Shown here piece by piece: positions 1 to 9,625 of a stretch of 64,000 nucleotides of DNA. Source of the DNA: CAIWTU01 sp963815135 (GTDB lineage Bacteria; Desulfobacterota; Desulfuromonadia; Geobacterales; Geobacteraceae); contig CAWFFO010000009.1 in NCBI GenBank assembly GCA_963815135.1, positions 124,001 through 188,000 on the forward strand. The letters are read 5' to 3'. Numbering within the stretch: the stretch's first letter is position 1; every line of letters starts with the position of its first letter. The notes under the pieces are model-generated. The model had not been told where the DNA came from and searched no databases. It saw only the letters and a list, made by a program, of their open reading frames with translations. The position numbers and the translations under genes were made by a program.

Positions 1-598
1 CCCTGATCGGCTTTGTCCCGGATGAGGGAATGAAAAAAACGACCAGCCAGGACATGAGAAAGATGAAGGCGCCGGATATGAGGAAGACGCCCCGGTACCC
101 CAGCGCGTGTCCGATGAATCCACCGGCAGCCGGTCCCAGCGTCATTCCGCCGTAAAGGGCCATGGTGTACCATCCGTAAGAACGGCCGAGACGGGAAGCA
201 GGCGAAATATCCGCAACATATGACATCATGGTCGGATTGAAAGCGGCCAGTCCGACCCCGAAAAACAGGTATGTCCAGATCATGTGCATGGGCGAATTGC
301 AGAAATAAAGCAGAAACGAGCTTGATGCCGAGATGAGAGCACCGGACAGGATGAAGGATTTTCGCCCCAGGCGGTCAGAGAGAATTCCGAAAGGAAAAGA
401 GAGAAGACCGGCCATGAACAGGAATGAGGAATTGATCAGTCCGACCTGGAAAGTGTCGGCCCCGAGGGAGCGGGCGAAAAGAGGCACGATCGGAATCCTC
501 ATGTAGGAGCCGACGTTGCAGGCAAAGCTCACCATGCAGCATGTGAGGAGGAGTTTCTGATATATTCGCAGTTCCTGGTCGGAATTCAATGTTTTCAA
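1..598 (-). CDS. MFS transporter, DHA1-like (3' part outside window)
   Basis: Reverse-strand frame open to the window edge; about 199 residues are visible, roughly half of a normal MFS protein. The N-terminal half shows alternating hydrophobic helices and the MFS motif-A loop (FGILSDRLGRKSFI) between helices 2 and 3. A second conserved segment (SPASRLGRSYGWYTMALYGG) fits helices 4-5. An in-frame stop lies just upstream, so the TTG at 598 is the first usable start; the next TTG is three codons in. The substrate cannot be told from this half. It is divergent from pepN with a ~350-bp gap. Confidence 0.8.
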   Translation of the reverse strand, partial: MKTLNSDQELRIYQKLLLTCCMVSFACNVGSYMRIPIVPLFARSLGADTFQVGLINSSFLFMAGLLSFPFGILSDRLGRKSFILSGALISASSSFLLYFCNSPMHMIWTYLFFGVGLAAFNPTMMSYVADISPASRLGRSYGWYTMALYGGMTLGPAAGGFIGHALGYRGVFLISGAFIFLMSWLVVFFIPSSGTKPIR

Positions 599-692
599 CT
601 TTTATCCAATGCGATCATTGTGATGAGCTGCAGATCAATCCATCTATCCCACAATTCGTGACGGAGAGCAACTGTGTAAAACTGCTTCAAGG

Positions 693-719
693 TTGACAGG
701 GATAACTCCAGAGTATAAA
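693..719 (+). promoter_or_regulatory. Possible sigma-70 promoter upstream of pepN
   Basis: TTGACA at 693-698 and TATAAA at 714-719, separated by 15 bp, which is shorter than the usual 17. It would give a leader of about 220 nt carrying the palindromic repeat at 816-897. The rest of the 599-948 gap shows nothing else recognisable. Confidence 0.3.
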
Positions 720-815
720 AATTAATCTTGCATTGAAATCATATTGAGTCGCTTGTGGCTTGGAAGATTATGGTTGCCAGGCAAATTGTCCGGCTAATTC
801 CTGATTCAAAACCTT

Positions 816-897
816 TTTCAGCTTCACGATTGCTTCATGATTACACAAGATTTTAAATGCAAACTCAAGTAATCACGAGGTAATCTTGAGGCAAAAC
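816..897 (+). repeat. 82-bp palindromic dispersed repeat, copy 1
   Basis: Starts TTTCAGCTTCACGATTGCTT and ends GAGGTAATCTTGAGGCAAAA. Two GATTAC-type hexamers in the left arm face two GTAATC hexamers in the right arm around an AAGATTTT-containing spacer, so it can fold into a long stem. Near-identical elements occur in inverted orientation at 35974-36055 and 40933-41015. The right arm supplies a spurious upstream TTG start for pepN. Confidence 0.8.
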
Positions 898-948
898 GGT
901 TTTTTTATAACTGTTTTGTCAGTATCACTTATACCGATTGGAGATATA

Positions 949-3594
949 ATGCCCCAGGAAAAACATGAAATTATCTATCTGAAGGACTACAATTCCCCAG
1001 ATTTCCGTGTCGATACCGTTGAGCTGCGCTTTGAACTTGGCGAGGAATCCACCCTGGTGTGGTCCCGGCTAGGGATAGCCGCTGATTATGATGGAGGCCG
1101 GAGACCTCTCGTGCTGAACGGGTGCGATCTGCGGCTGATGTCGCTGGTGCTGGACGACAAGCATCTCGGCGAAAAAGACTATTCCGTTGACGCCGAAACG
1201 TTGACCATTCATGACGTTCCTCGGGCGTTTTCCCTGGAGATCGAGACGGAAATAAGACCACAGGAAAATACGTCTCTTGAGGGCCTGTACAAATCCAGCG
1301 GAAATTTCTGCACCCAGTGCGAATCGGAGGGATTCAGAAAGATCACCTATTTCCCGGACCGGCCCGACATCATGGCTTCTTACACGACAACTATCGTTGC
1401 CGACAAGGCAGGCTACCCGGTGCTTCTTTCCAATGGCAATCTAGTGGATAGTGGCGATATGGGTGATGGCCGTCACTTTGCCACATGGCGCGACCCCTTC
1501 AGAAAACCCTCATACCTGTATGCGATGGTCGCCGGAGACCTGGTCAAGGTCGAGGACAGCTTTGTCACCCGCTCGGGAAAGACGGTGAGCCTGCAAATAT
1601 TCGTCCAGGAGCATAACATGGACAAATGCGGTCATGCCATGCTGTCCCTGAAAAAAGCGATGAAATGGGATGAAGAGGTGTACGGCAGGGAATATGACCT
1701 GGATATTTACATGATTTTTGCGGCCGATGATTTCAATTTCGGCGCCATGGAGAACAAGGGCCTCAACATTTTCAATTCGAAATATGTCCTGGCAAAGCCG
1801 GAAACGGCCACCGACGCCGATTTCCGGGCTATCGAAGAGGTTATCGGCCATGAATACTTCCACAACTGGACCGGAAACCGCATCACCTGCCGCGACTGGT
1901 TCCAGCTGAGCCTCAAGGAAGGCCTGACCATCTTCAGGGACCAGGAGTTTTCCGCCGACATGGAATCGCGCGCGGTAAAGCGGATTTCAGATGTCAGGCT
2001 CCTGCGCACAAAACAGTTCCCGGAGGATGCCGGGCCGCTGGCCCATCCGGTGCGCCCGGAATCGTACATCGAGATCGGCAATTTCTACACCATGACCGTG
2101 TACTACAAGGGGGCCGAAATAGTGCGCATGATCCGGACCCTGCTCGGTCAGGCCGGATTCCGCGCGGGCATGGACCTCTATTTCGAGCGCCACGACGGTC
2201 AGGCTGTTACGGTGGAAGATTTTGTCCGGGCCATGGAGGACGCGACCCGCACCGATCTCGGCAGGTTCAGGCTGTGGTACAGCCAGCCCGGTACACCACG
2301 CCTGAATGTGGATATTTCACATGATGCCGCGGCGGCAGCCTGCACATTGACGGTCAGGCAGTCTTGCCAGCGGGGAAAGAGCCTGGATAAGGCCGAACCG
2401 TTCCACATCCCCTTCGCCCTGGGGCTGCTTGACGGAAACGGGCATGACGTCCCTCTGCTGCTCGAAGGGGAAGATTCCTCCGTGGTCGATACGACGAGAA
2501 TCCTTCAATTGCGCAACGAAGTTGAAACATACAGATTCGTGAATGTTCCGGCGGAACCTGTTCCCTCGCTGCTCAGGGGGTTTTCGGCCCCGGTGAACCT
2601 GGATTACGATTACAGCGACGAACAGCTGATGTTCCTTCTGGCCCACGACAGCGATCCGTTCAACCGGTGGGAGGCGGGCCAGCGGCTTGCCTCCGTTACG
2701 ATCCTCGAGCTGGTCTCCGCTTACCGGGACGGCCGGAAGTTGACCCTTTCCAGCAATTTTGTCGATGCCTTCGCCGGGGTGCTGGCTGATTCTTCGCTGG
2801 ACAGGGCATTCGTGGCCGAGGTGCTGACCCTGCCTGGTGAAGGTTATCTTGCCGAAATGATGGAAGTGGTGGATGTGGTGGCCATATATGAGGCGCGTGA
2901 ATTCGTTCGCAAATCGCTTGCCGATGGGTTGCGGGAAAAGTTCCTGTCGGTGTTCAAAGCCCTGGAAGATCACGTCGGCTACCGGATCGATGCCGCTGCG
3001 GCCGGGGCGCGCAGCCTGAAAAATGTGTGCCTGTCCTACCTGGCGGCACTGGATGACCGGACCGGCGTCGTTCTCTGTATGGACCAGTTCCGCCGGGCTG
3101 ATAACATGACCGATGTCATGGGCGCCCTGGCTCCCCTGGCGCAGACCGATTGTCCGGAGAGGTCCGAAGCGTTGTCGATTTTTTACGATACCTGGAAGGG
3201 GGATTCCCTTGTCATCGACAAATGGTTTTCACTTCAGTCAACTTCGCGTCTGCCGTCCGCCCTCGGGGAAGTCAAAAGGCTCCTGGACCATCCCGCTTTC
3301 GACATCCGCAATCCCAACCGTGTCCGGTCGCTCGTCGACGCATTCTGCCACTCCAACCCCCTTCGCTTCCATGAGCAGGACGGGTCTGGCTACCGGTTTC
3401 TCGGCGAGCAGGTGAAGGTGTTGAACGAACTCAATCCGCAGGTGGCGGCGCGTCTTCTGGGTGCTTTGAGCAATTGGCGGAGATATGACGAAGGCCGCCG
3501 GGAATCGATGAAGGCTGAACTGGAGAAGGTGCTGGCTCTGCCCAATGTGTCCAGGGACGTGTATGAAATCGCCGTTAAAAGCCTGGGGGACTGA
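949..3594 (+). CDS. pepN: Aminopeptidase N (M1 family)
   Basis: 881 residues from ATG 949, close to the ~870 typical of E. coli-type PepN. It removes N-terminal residues from peptides in the cytoplasm. Visible: the exopeptidase motif GAMENKGLNIF, the zinc-binding helix VIGHEYFHNWTGNR (HExxHxW), the downstream zinc-ligand Glu in SLKEGLT, and a long C-terminal helical region as in PepN. The frame is open upstream to TTG 886, but that lies inside a dispersed repeat. ATG 949 has GGAG at 940-943 and begins a natural N-terminus, so I chose it. Monocistronic by appearance. Confidence 0.95.
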   Translation: MPQEKHEIIYLKDYNSPDFRVDTVELRFELGEESTLVWSRLGIAADYDGGRRPLVLNGCDLRLMSLVLDDKHLGEKDYSVDAETLTIHDVPRAFSLEIETEIRPQENTSLEGLYKSSGNFCTQCESEGFRKITYFPDRPDIMASYTTTIVADKAGYPVLLSNGNLVDSGDMGDGRHFATWRDPFRKPSYLYAMVAGDLVKVEDSFVTRSGKTVSLQIFVQEHNMDKCGHAMLSLKKAMKWDEEVYGREYDLDIYMIFAADDFNFGAMENKGLNIFNSKYVLAKPETATDADFRAIEEVIGHEYFHNWTGNRITCRDWFQLSLKEGLTIFRDQEFSADMESRAVKRISDVRLLRTKQFPEDAGPLAHPVRPESYIEIGNFYTMTVYYKGAEIVRMIRTLLGQAGFRAGMDLYFERHDGQAVTVEDFVRAMEDATRTDLGRFRLWYSQPGTPRLNVDISHDAAAAACTLTVRQSCQRGKSLDKAEPFHIPFALGLLDGNGHDVPLLLEGEDSSVVDTTRILQLRNEVETYRFVNVPAEPVPSLLRGFSAPVNLDYDYSDEQLMFLLAHDSDPFNRWEAGQRLASVTILELVSAYRDGRKLTLSSNFVDAFAGVLADSSLDRAFVAEVLTLPGEGYLAEMMEVVDVVAIYEAREFVRKSLADGLREKFLSVFKALEDHVGYRIDAAAAGARSLKNVCLSYLAALDDRTGVVLCMDQFRRADNMTDVMGALAPLAQTDCPERSEALSIFYDTWKGDSLVIDKWFSLQSTSRLPSALGEVKRLLDHPAFDIRNPNRVRSLVDAFCHSNPLRFHEQDGSGYRFLGEQVKVLNELNPQVAARLLGALSNWRRYDEGRRESMKAELEKVLALPNVSRDVYEIAVKSLGD

Positions 3595-3739
3595 ATTCGG
3601 CAAAAGGCAATAGGTGTAAGGTTGACCACGTGGCTGCGGCCAATGGCGGATCAGACTACTGAGAGCGGAAGTCAAACGGTAAACCATTTTGAGATTTTTC
3701 CATTTTATTGTAGTCTGAAGTAGAGAAGTGGAGGATGAC

Positions 3740-4039
3740 ATGGATTTGACTAAAGCGCTGGAAATACTGGTTGAGGATCATATGGAGGAGCAGATGAAAG
3801 ATCCCCAGATTCTGCCCCTTCCCGAGTTGGTGGAGATGCTGGGCGGCAGTCTTTGCGGGGAGCTTCATGAAGGTATGCTGCCCGGCGACATTGCGAAATG
3901 CATCATGGCCGACATGGCTGATCTGGGGTTGCTGGAAAGGGCAAAAGAGTATTTCGAAAATGTGGAAGAGGAAAACCTTACCACTCAGAAGACCCTTTAT
4001 GAAGTTATGACAGCTTTGGGTGAAGTGGACTGGAAATGA
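3740..4039 (+). CDS. Small acidic hypothetical protein
   Basis: 99 residues from ATG 3740, with a strong GGAGG at 3730-3734; a GTG at 3728 would lie within the ribosome-binding site. No signal peptide or membrane segment; rich in Glu/Asp/Met/Leu and predicted helical (MDLTKALEILVEDHMEEQMK). I do not recognise a family. It ends 42 bp before the HD-GYP gene in the same direction, so the two may be co-transcribed. A small cytoplasmic helical partner protein is possible but not shown. Confidence 0.7.
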   Translation: MDLTKALEILVEDHMEEQMKDPQILPLPELVEMLGGSLCGELHEGMLPGDIAKCIMADMADLGLLERAKEYFENVEEENLTTQKTLYEVMTALGEVDWK

Positions 4040-4081
4040 TACGGTTTTGTCCAACCCGGCAACCGGAGTCTTGGAGAAAAT

Positions 4082-5470
4082 ATGGCCATTATTGAACCCG
4101 GACAGGATTCATCGAAGATTTCCCAACAGGAAGCGCTTCGCGCGGCGATGCTTCTCAATACGTCGATTAAATCTGTTGCCTTCTATCCGCAGGCCCACCG
4201 GGCGGTAAAACAGCCTCTGGAGGAGCTGGCGGCCCTTCTGGCGGAAGTGATGCGGGACAAGCCCGAGATGTACCTGGGGGTAGTGGAAGGGGTCTTTTTC
4301 CTGGAGGACCATATATTCGTCACCCCGAACGCATCCGTTTCCGAACTGGCAGACCGCTTTATACGGATGGGTATTGATGCCGTAACTGTTTTTCAGGGGG
4401 TTGGTTTCGACGAACTGTTCACTTTTTCCACTCTCCTTGCCCTCAGGGATACGACGGTGATGAACCTGCCGGACAGGCTGAAAGAAAAAGGAGTCGAGAG
4501 TATCTGCCTGGGTATAGAACAATATATAAAAGGAGATGCCGACGGTGACTTCGACTCCGTAAGGGCTTATAGCGATGCCCTGCATGCGGTGCGGGGTGTG
4601 ATGAGGGATATAGAAAGCGGCCGGATACCCAACAGCAGAAAATTAGATATCGTCGTGGACAGCATGGTCTCGATGGCCGTCAAAGACCATACTACCCTGC
4701 TCGGGCTTTCCATGATCAAGGATTACGATAACTACACCTTCAACCATTCTGTGAATGTCGGTGTCCTTGCCCTTGCCCTGGGGGCTTTCATGGGGAAGGA
4801 AAGGGATACTCTCAGGGAAATAAACATGGCGGGGCTGCTGCACGACATAGGTAAAACCAGGATAGAAAAAGTCATATTGAACAAACCTGGCAAGCTCTCT
4901 GCCGTCGAGTTTGAAGCTATGAAAAAACATGTCGAAACGGGTGCCGAAATAGTCGGCAAAATGGAAGGAGTGAATCAGCGGATTTCCGATGCCGTTCTCG
5001 GCCACCATATCAAACACAACCGTCAGGGTTATCCCGAGTGGGCCAGGGAAAGAAATTTCGGGGAAGTTACCGACATTGTCGCCGTTGCCGATTGCTATGA
5101 TGCCATGACAACCCTCCGGGTATACAGCACCCCCATCACTCCGAAGGAGGCTGTTGACACCATGCTGCGCCTGGCGGGAACCAGTCTTGACGGTGATCTG
5201 GCACGTAAATTCGTCGAGATGATGGGTAACTATCCGGTCGGTGCCCTGGTCAGGCTCGACACCAATGAGATTGCCCTGGTTGTCAGGCCGAATACCATGG
5301 ATTCCGATGCTCCTGAAGTAAAGGTGGTTATGGACGACAACGGGAAAATTCTCCGGGAGGGGAGAAACGAAAAGCTCATGAGGGCTGACGGGTCCCGCTA
5401 TGCCAGGATCGTTTCCGCTGTCGATCCGCTGCTGAAGGGTATCGATATCACCAGATATGTGGTCGGATGA
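4082..5470 (+). CDS. HD-GYP domain protein (putative c-di-GMP phosphodiesterase)
   Basis: 462 residues from ATG 4082, with GGAG 6 nt before it. The C-terminal half (about 200-390) carries an HD-GYP domain: NHSVNVG, LLHDIGKT with the HD metal pair, and GHHIKHNRQGYP, i.e. the HH and GYP signatures. Enzymes of this class hydrolyse cyclic di-GMP. The N-terminal ~130 residues hold a module (FYPQAHRAVKQ; LADRFIRMGIDAVTVFQGVG) also found in the two proteins at 10058-13416. No receiver or membrane domain, so it is probably cytoplasmic with an unknown input signal. Confidence 0.88.
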   Translation: MAIIEPGQDSSKISQQEALRAAMLLNTSIKSVAFYPQAHRAVKQPLEELAALLAEVMRDKPEMYLGVVEGVFFLEDHIFVTPNASVSELADRFIRMGIDAVTVFQGVGFDELFTFSTLLALRDTTVMNLPDRLKEKGVESICLGIEQYIKGDADGDFDSVRAYSDALHAVRGVMRDIESGRIPNSRKLDIVVDSMVSMAVKDHTTLLGLSMIKDYDNYTFNHSVNVGVLALALGAFMGKERDTLREINMAGLLHDIGKTRIEKVILNKPGKLSAVEFEAMKKHVETGAEIVGKMEGVNQRISDAVLGHHIKHNRQGYPEWARERNFGEVTDIVAVADCYDAMTTLRVYSTPITPKEAVDTMLRLAGTSLDGDLARKFVEMMGNYPVGALVRLDTNEIALVVRPNTMDSDAPEVKVVMDDNGKILREGRNEKLMRADGSRYARIVSAVDPLLKGIDITRYVVG

Positions 5471-5639
5471 TCGGCGCCGCGTTTTTTTTTCAGATAACAG
5501 ATTGCTCAGGCAGGTACGATGGAAATTCGCCGGTATGGCGGCAGTCAGTATGCCGGACACAATCATCTTTCAAATTCTATCGTTGTTGTGTTAAATTACC
5601 GGTAACAGTCAAATAGAAAAATCCGTAGTGAGGTGGATT

Positions 5640-5849
5640 ATGTTCAAACCGATGAAAGTCAGCAATATGACAAACGAAGAGGAAATTGAAAAGGTCAAGC
5701 AACTCGACTGGGACACTTATTTCAGGGAATATCACAGCGAAGAGTCTATTTGCCTTACGAACTGCCCGAAATGCGCGGTCATACTGGTCCGGCAGCCGGG
5801 ACAGGCCGATGTCACCTGCTATAATTGCGGAGAAAAGGTAAACGTGTAA
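5640..5849 (+). CDS. Small zinc-ribbon protein
   Basis: 69 residues from ATG 5640, preceded by AGGTGG; an in-frame GTG at 5628 is less likely. Two CxxC knuckles (CPKC and CYNC) near the C-terminus, 21 residues apart, indicate a zinc ribbon. The N-terminal part is charged (EEEIEKVKQLDWDTYF). Family not recognised; nucleic-acid or protein binding is a guess. Followed directly by a strong terminator. Confidence 0.72.
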   Translation: MFKPMKVSNMTNEEEIEKVKQLDWDTYFREYHSEESICLTNCPKCAVILVRQPGQADVTCYNCGEKVNV

Positions 5850-5877
5850 CCTGTACCCTAATTAACCTGCGTATATG

Positions 5878-5909
5878 CGAAAGGACCTTTTCGGGTCCTT
5901 TCGTTTTTT
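5878..5909. terminator. Rho-independent terminator (bidirectional)
   Basis: Perfect 10-bp stem CGAAAGGACC/GGTCCTTTCG with a 6-nt loop and a run of six T on the + strand. It lies between the convergent zinc-ribbon gene and trxB. Confidence 0.85.
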
Positions 5910-5945
5910 CAATTCTTTAAATCCGGATTATCCTGGATTGACTTC

Positions 5946-6896
5946 CTACGGTTTCAATATGTCCAGGTATTTTTCGGCGTCCAGTGCCGCCATGCAACCG
6001 GTACCCGCCGAGGTTATGGCCTGCCGGTAATAGGGGTCCTGGACATCTCCGGCTGCAAAAACTCCCGGTACACTCGTCGCGGTCATATTCCCTTCCATGC
6101 CGCATCGTGTCCGAATGTACCCGTTGTCCATCTCCAGTTGCCCTTCAAAAATATCGGTGTTCGGTTTATGGCCGATGGCTATGAATACCCCGTGTACCGG
6201 AATTTCCTTGGTTGATCCGCTTTTGTGGCAGAGGCGGACGCCGGTCACTCCCGTTTCGTCACCAAGCACCTCGTCCAGTACATGGTTCCATTCAATGGTG
6301 ACATTTCCTGTTTTCGTCTTTTCGATTATCTTGTCGGCAAGCAGCTTTTCCGCCCGCAACTGGTCGCGGCGGTGCACTACGGTCACATGCCTGGCCAGGT
6401 GGGAGAGATAAAGTGCTTCCTCCACGGCGGTGCTCCCGCCACCTATTACCACGACGTCCTTGCCGCGGTAGAAAAAACCGTCGCAAGTGGCGCAGGCAGA
6501 GACGCCTCTTCCCATGAATTTCTGCTCCGAAGGGAGGCCGAGGTATTTGGCGGAGGCCCCGGTCGAAATGATCAGTGCATCGCAGGTATATTCACCCGCA
6601 TCTCCTTCAAGTACGAAAGGCTGCTTTGAGAGATCCGCCCTGTTGATCTGGTCGTAAACGATTACCGTGTTGAAGCGCTCGGCATGTCTCAGCATGCGCT
6701 CCATGAGGTCCGGTCCCTGGACTCCTTCCGGGTCTCCGGGCCAGTTGTCCACTCCAGTCGTGGTCATCAGCTGTCCCCCCTGTTGCAGTCCGGTGATAAG
6801 TACCGGTTCCAGATTGGCCCGTGCCGCGTAGATGGCGGCTGTGTAACCGGCCGGTCCGGATCCGAGAATTATAAGTCTGTGGTGATTGTTGCCCAT
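5946..6896 (-). CDS. trxB: Thioredoxin-disulfide reductase
   Basis: 316 residues, the normal length. It uses NADPH and FAD to reduce thioredoxin in the cytoplasm. Seen: the FAD-binding LGSGPAGYTAAIYAARA near the start, the redox-active CATC pair in ACATCDGFF, the NADPH-binding GGGSTAVEEALYL, and the C-terminal FAD motif GVFAAGDVQD. Start ATG 6896 has GGAGG 6 nt upstream. Single gene, convergent with the zinc-ribbon gene. Confidence 0.96.
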   Translation of the reverse strand: MGNNHHRLIILGSGPAGYTAAIYAARANLEPVLITGLQQGGQLMTTTGVDNWPGDPEGVQGPDLMERMLRHAERFNTVIVYDQINRADLSKQPFVLEGDAGEYTCDALIISTGASAKYLGLPSEQKFMGRGVSACATCDGFFYRGKDVVVIGGGSTAVEEALYLSHLARHVTVVHRRDQLRAEKLLADKIIEKTKTGNVTIEWNHVLDEVLGDETGVTGVRLCHKSGSTKEIPVHGVFIAIGHKPNTDIFEGQLEMDNGYIRTRCGMEGNMTATSVPGVFAAGDVQDPYYRQAITSAGTGCMAALDAEKYLDILKP

Positions 6897-7159
6897 TTCG
6901 AACCTCCGAAAAAACTTTGCGATACAATATCAGGAGGCATGTAAAATTGCAAGACGGCAAAAGTACCGGTGTTAATTGACCCGGAGGTATCGCTTTGTTA
7001 CAATTTTAGCAGATATCGATTTTAATAATGTTTGTGAATTAAAACCATCGGTGCCGCCGACCGGTTTCCAAGTATTTGCCGCCGCGGCAGCCGCATGGTG
7101 CGGGGCAAAAGGGAACTGAGCCTTTAAATGACAGACAAGGCAGTTAACCGGGAGGAAAT

Positions 7160-8140
7160 ATGAATGCAGAATCACAACTGGACCAGAGCATAACAAACCG
7201 TTTCAAATACGCCATAGTTATCACCATGCTCACTCTGATAGCTGAAGTCATCGGGGGGATATGGACCAATTCCCTCGCCCTGCTGTCGGACGCGGCACAC
7301 GTTTTTCTCGACCTGTTCGCCCTGATTCTTTCCATGGTCGCGATAAAGCTTTCCGCATATCCCGCCACGGACACCCGCACCTTCGGCTGGCACAGGACGG
7401 AGGTGTTCGCCTCTTTTATTAACGGAGCGACGGTGTTTATTATCGGCATTTTCATATCGTACGAAGCGATACAGAGAATGGTCGCTCCCCCGGAGATCAA
7501 GAGCCTGCCCATGTTCATCATCGCCATCATCGGCCTCGTCATGAACCTGATGGCGGCTTCCGCGCTGCACCAGCATTCCCATGACGATCTCAACGTGCGC
7601 AGCGCCTTTCTCCATGTCATAGGTGATGCAGCCATTTCGGTGGGAGTCATAGCCGCCGGTATAGCAATCTATTTCACCGGACTGATAATTCTCGACCCGA
7701 TTATTTCCATAGTAATCGGCTGCACCATCTTCTGGGGCGCCTGGCGCGTACTCAGGGAGTCTACGCACATCCTGCTGGAAGGGACTCCGCGGGGCCTGAA
7801 AACGTCCGAAGTCATTGATACGATGCGCGAGGTCGAAGGGGTCAACGATGTGCACCATTTCAACCTCTGGACGATCTGCTCGCATATCCTGGCCCTTAAT
7901 GCACATATAGACATCACGCCTGAATTCAAAGGGCAGCAGGCTGCTGTTTTGCGCAACATCGAGGAGGTTCTGTTCGAGAAATATCATATTTCTCACACGA
8001 CGCTTCAGGTGGAATGCACCCTTTGCGTGGAAGCACCGATGATCAAGGACCTGAGGCACCGGCCACGCAAGAGCAGCATGCATGCCCCCGGAACATGTAG
8101 CCATGGTCATCATGATCATGCACACGATCATACCCATTGA
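7160..8140 (+). CDS. Cation diffusion facilitator (CzcD/ZitB type)
   Basis: 326 residues; start ATG 7160 with GGAGG 5 nt upstream. An inner-membrane antiporter that exports Zn(II) and similar divalent ions. About six membrane helices in the first 200 residues. The transport-site HxxxD pairs are visible in helices 2 and 5 (DAAHVFLDLF and LHVIGDAAIS). A cytoplasmic domain follows, then a His-rich tail (CSHGHHDHAHDHTH) suited to metal binding. Helices 2 and 5 both use His plus Asp, which favours zinc over manganese or iron (family knowledge). Confidence 0.92.
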   Translation: MNAESQLDQSITNRFKYAIVITMLTLIAEVIGGIWTNSLALLSDAAHVFLDLFALILSMVAIKLSAYPATDTRTFGWHRTEVFASFINGATVFIIGIFISYEAIQRMVAPPEIKSLPMFIIAIIGLVMNLMAASALHQHSHDDLNVRSAFLHVIGDAAISVGVIAAGIAIYFTGLIILDPIISIVIGCTIFWGAWRVLRESTHILLEGTPRGLKTSEVIDTMREVEGVNDVHHFNLWTICSHILALNAHIDITPEFKGQQAAVLRNIEEVLFEKYHISHTTLQVECTLCVEAPMIKDLRHRPRKSSMHAPGTCSHGHHDHAHDHTH

Positions 8141-8151
8141 GTCGTGACGCC

Positions 8152-9360
8152 ATGCTCTCCTTTTCCCTCATAAGGCAGGCCGCGGAAAGGCTGGCGGGCA
8201 GGGTTCGCCGCACGGAACTGATGTTCTCCCACCATTTCAGCGACGACCTTGGCTTTCCCGTCTATTTCAAATGTGAAAATCTGCAGAAGACCGGCTCTTT
8301 CAAGATACGCGGCGCCCTCAATTTCATGCTCTCCCAACCTGAAGAGGCCCTTGCCGGCGGTGTCATAACCGCATCGGCCGGAAATCATGCGCAGGGCGTA
8401 GCGTTTTCGGCCGGGCTCCTGGGAGTCCGCTCCACCGTTTTCATGCCTGAAAACACCCCGCTACAGAAGATTCATGCCACCAGGGAGTACGGCGCGGAAA
8501 TCGTCCTCACCGGGAAAAATTTCGATGAGGCCTATGCCGCCGCTCTCAAGGCCCGCGACGAATCGGGCGCGCTTTTCGTCCATCCCTTCGAAGAGCCGCT
8601 GGTCATGGCCGGGCAGGGTACCATAGGGTTGGAAATTCTGGAAGAGCTGCCGGATGTATCGACCGTGCTGGTTCCCATTGGTGGCGGCGGGCTCATTTCC
8701 GGCATAGCGACCGCAATCAGGACCACCCGTCCCCAGGTGAGGATTATCGGCGTGGAAACGACTTCCGCTCCCTGCGTCCATTATTCGCTGAAAAGGGGTG
8801 AAATCATGGAAACCCCGGTCACGGTGGGACTGGCGGATGGTATAAGCGTCAAGAGGGTCGGCAGAAACACATTTCCAATCATTCGCGAACTGGTCGAGGA
8901 TGTCGTTCTGGTCAGTGAAGAAGAGATCGCGCAGGCGATCGTCGCCCTTCTGGAGAAGGGCAAGATTCTGGTGGAAGGGGCCGGAGCCGTATCTCTCGCA
9001 GCTCTTCTTTACGGGCGGGTCGCCCATGCCGGGGGCAAGACCGTGTGTGTGTTGTCGGGCGGCAACATCGATGTGAAAACCATTTCCATGGTAGTGGAAA
9101 GGGGGCTGCTGGCGGCGGGACGCTATCTGAAGCTGAAAGTTCAGCTGGAGGATGTGCCCGGCTCGCTTGCGCGCCTGGCAGGCGAGGTGGCGGCGACCAA
9201 AGCCAACATCTACTACATCAACCACGACAGACGCTGCATCACCCTTCCCTGGGGCAGAACCGAAGTTCTGCTGGAGCTGGAAACGAAAGGGTATGAGCAT
9301 ATCAGGGAAATCGTCGATCACCTGAATAAATGCGGGTATCGGGTTGAGGTAATCAAGTAG
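8152..9360 (+). CDS. ilvA: Threonine ammonia-lyase (threonine dehydratase) with ACT domain
   Basis: 402 residues from ATG 8152; a TTG at 8137 overlapping the CDF stop is possible, and neither has a clear ribosome-binding site. It converts threonine to 2-oxobutanoate and ammonia, the first step to isoleucine. Seen: the pyridoxal-phosphate lysine in KTGSFKIRGA, the glycine-rich phosphate loop IGGGGLISG, the SGGNID motif, and a C-terminal ACT-like domain (LKVQLEDVPGSLARLAGEV). The ~400-residue, single-ACT layout matches the short IlvA form. Translation is probably coupled to the upstream CDF gene. Confidence 0.93.
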   Translation: MLSFSLIRQAAERLAGRVRRTELMFSHHFSDDLGFPVYFKCENLQKTGSFKIRGALNFMLSQPEEALAGGVITASAGNHAQGVAFSAGLLGVRSTVFMPENTPLQKIHATREYGAEIVLTGKNFDEAYAAALKARDESGALFVHPFEEPLVMAGQGTIGLEILEELPDVSTVLVPIGGGGLISGIATAIRTTRPQVRIIGVETTSAPCVHYSLKRGEIMETPVTVGLADGISVKRVGRNTFPIIRELVEDVVLVSEEEIAQAIVALLEKGKILVEGAGAVSLAALLYGRVAHAGGKTVCVLSGGNIDVKTISMVVERGLLAAGRYLKLKVQLEDVPGSLARLAGEVAATKANIYYINHDRRCITLPWGRTEVLLELETKGYEHIREIVDHLNKCGYRVEVIK

Positions 9361-9489
9361 GCCGGTAAATTCCCGTTTTCACAGCAATGACGTCAGATAA
9401 TCTTTTGAACGATACATGGTAAGAGTGGAAAAGCAGTAAATTATGGTGCGGGTGCTTTCAAAGAGACAGGATAATAGTTGTGGAAGGTA

Positions 9490-9527
9490 CATGAAAAGAG
9501 GCCCCGGAATCGGGGCCTCTTTTCATG
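9490..9527. terminator. Bidirectional terminator after ilvA
   Basis: Perfect 17-bp inverted repeat (CATGAAAAGAGGCCCCG and its complement) around a 4-nt loop; the arms themselves supply A and T tracts on both sides. It separates ilvA from the convergent gene at 9626. Confidence 0.85.
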
Positions 9528-9625
9528 TGGAGTGTCGGTCATGGCATCTGCTATGAGTTAATTATTCAAGTTGCGGGGAAGGTTTCCCTGCCGATCAGGG
9601 AACTGTTCCGATAAAAGCCAGTTGC

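Noticed and set aside
4643..5566. Long reverse-strand open frames opposite pepN, HD-GYP, ilvA, DEAD-helicase and other genes
   Set aside because: They mirror the codon pattern of well-supported forward genes and lack their own start signals or motifs.
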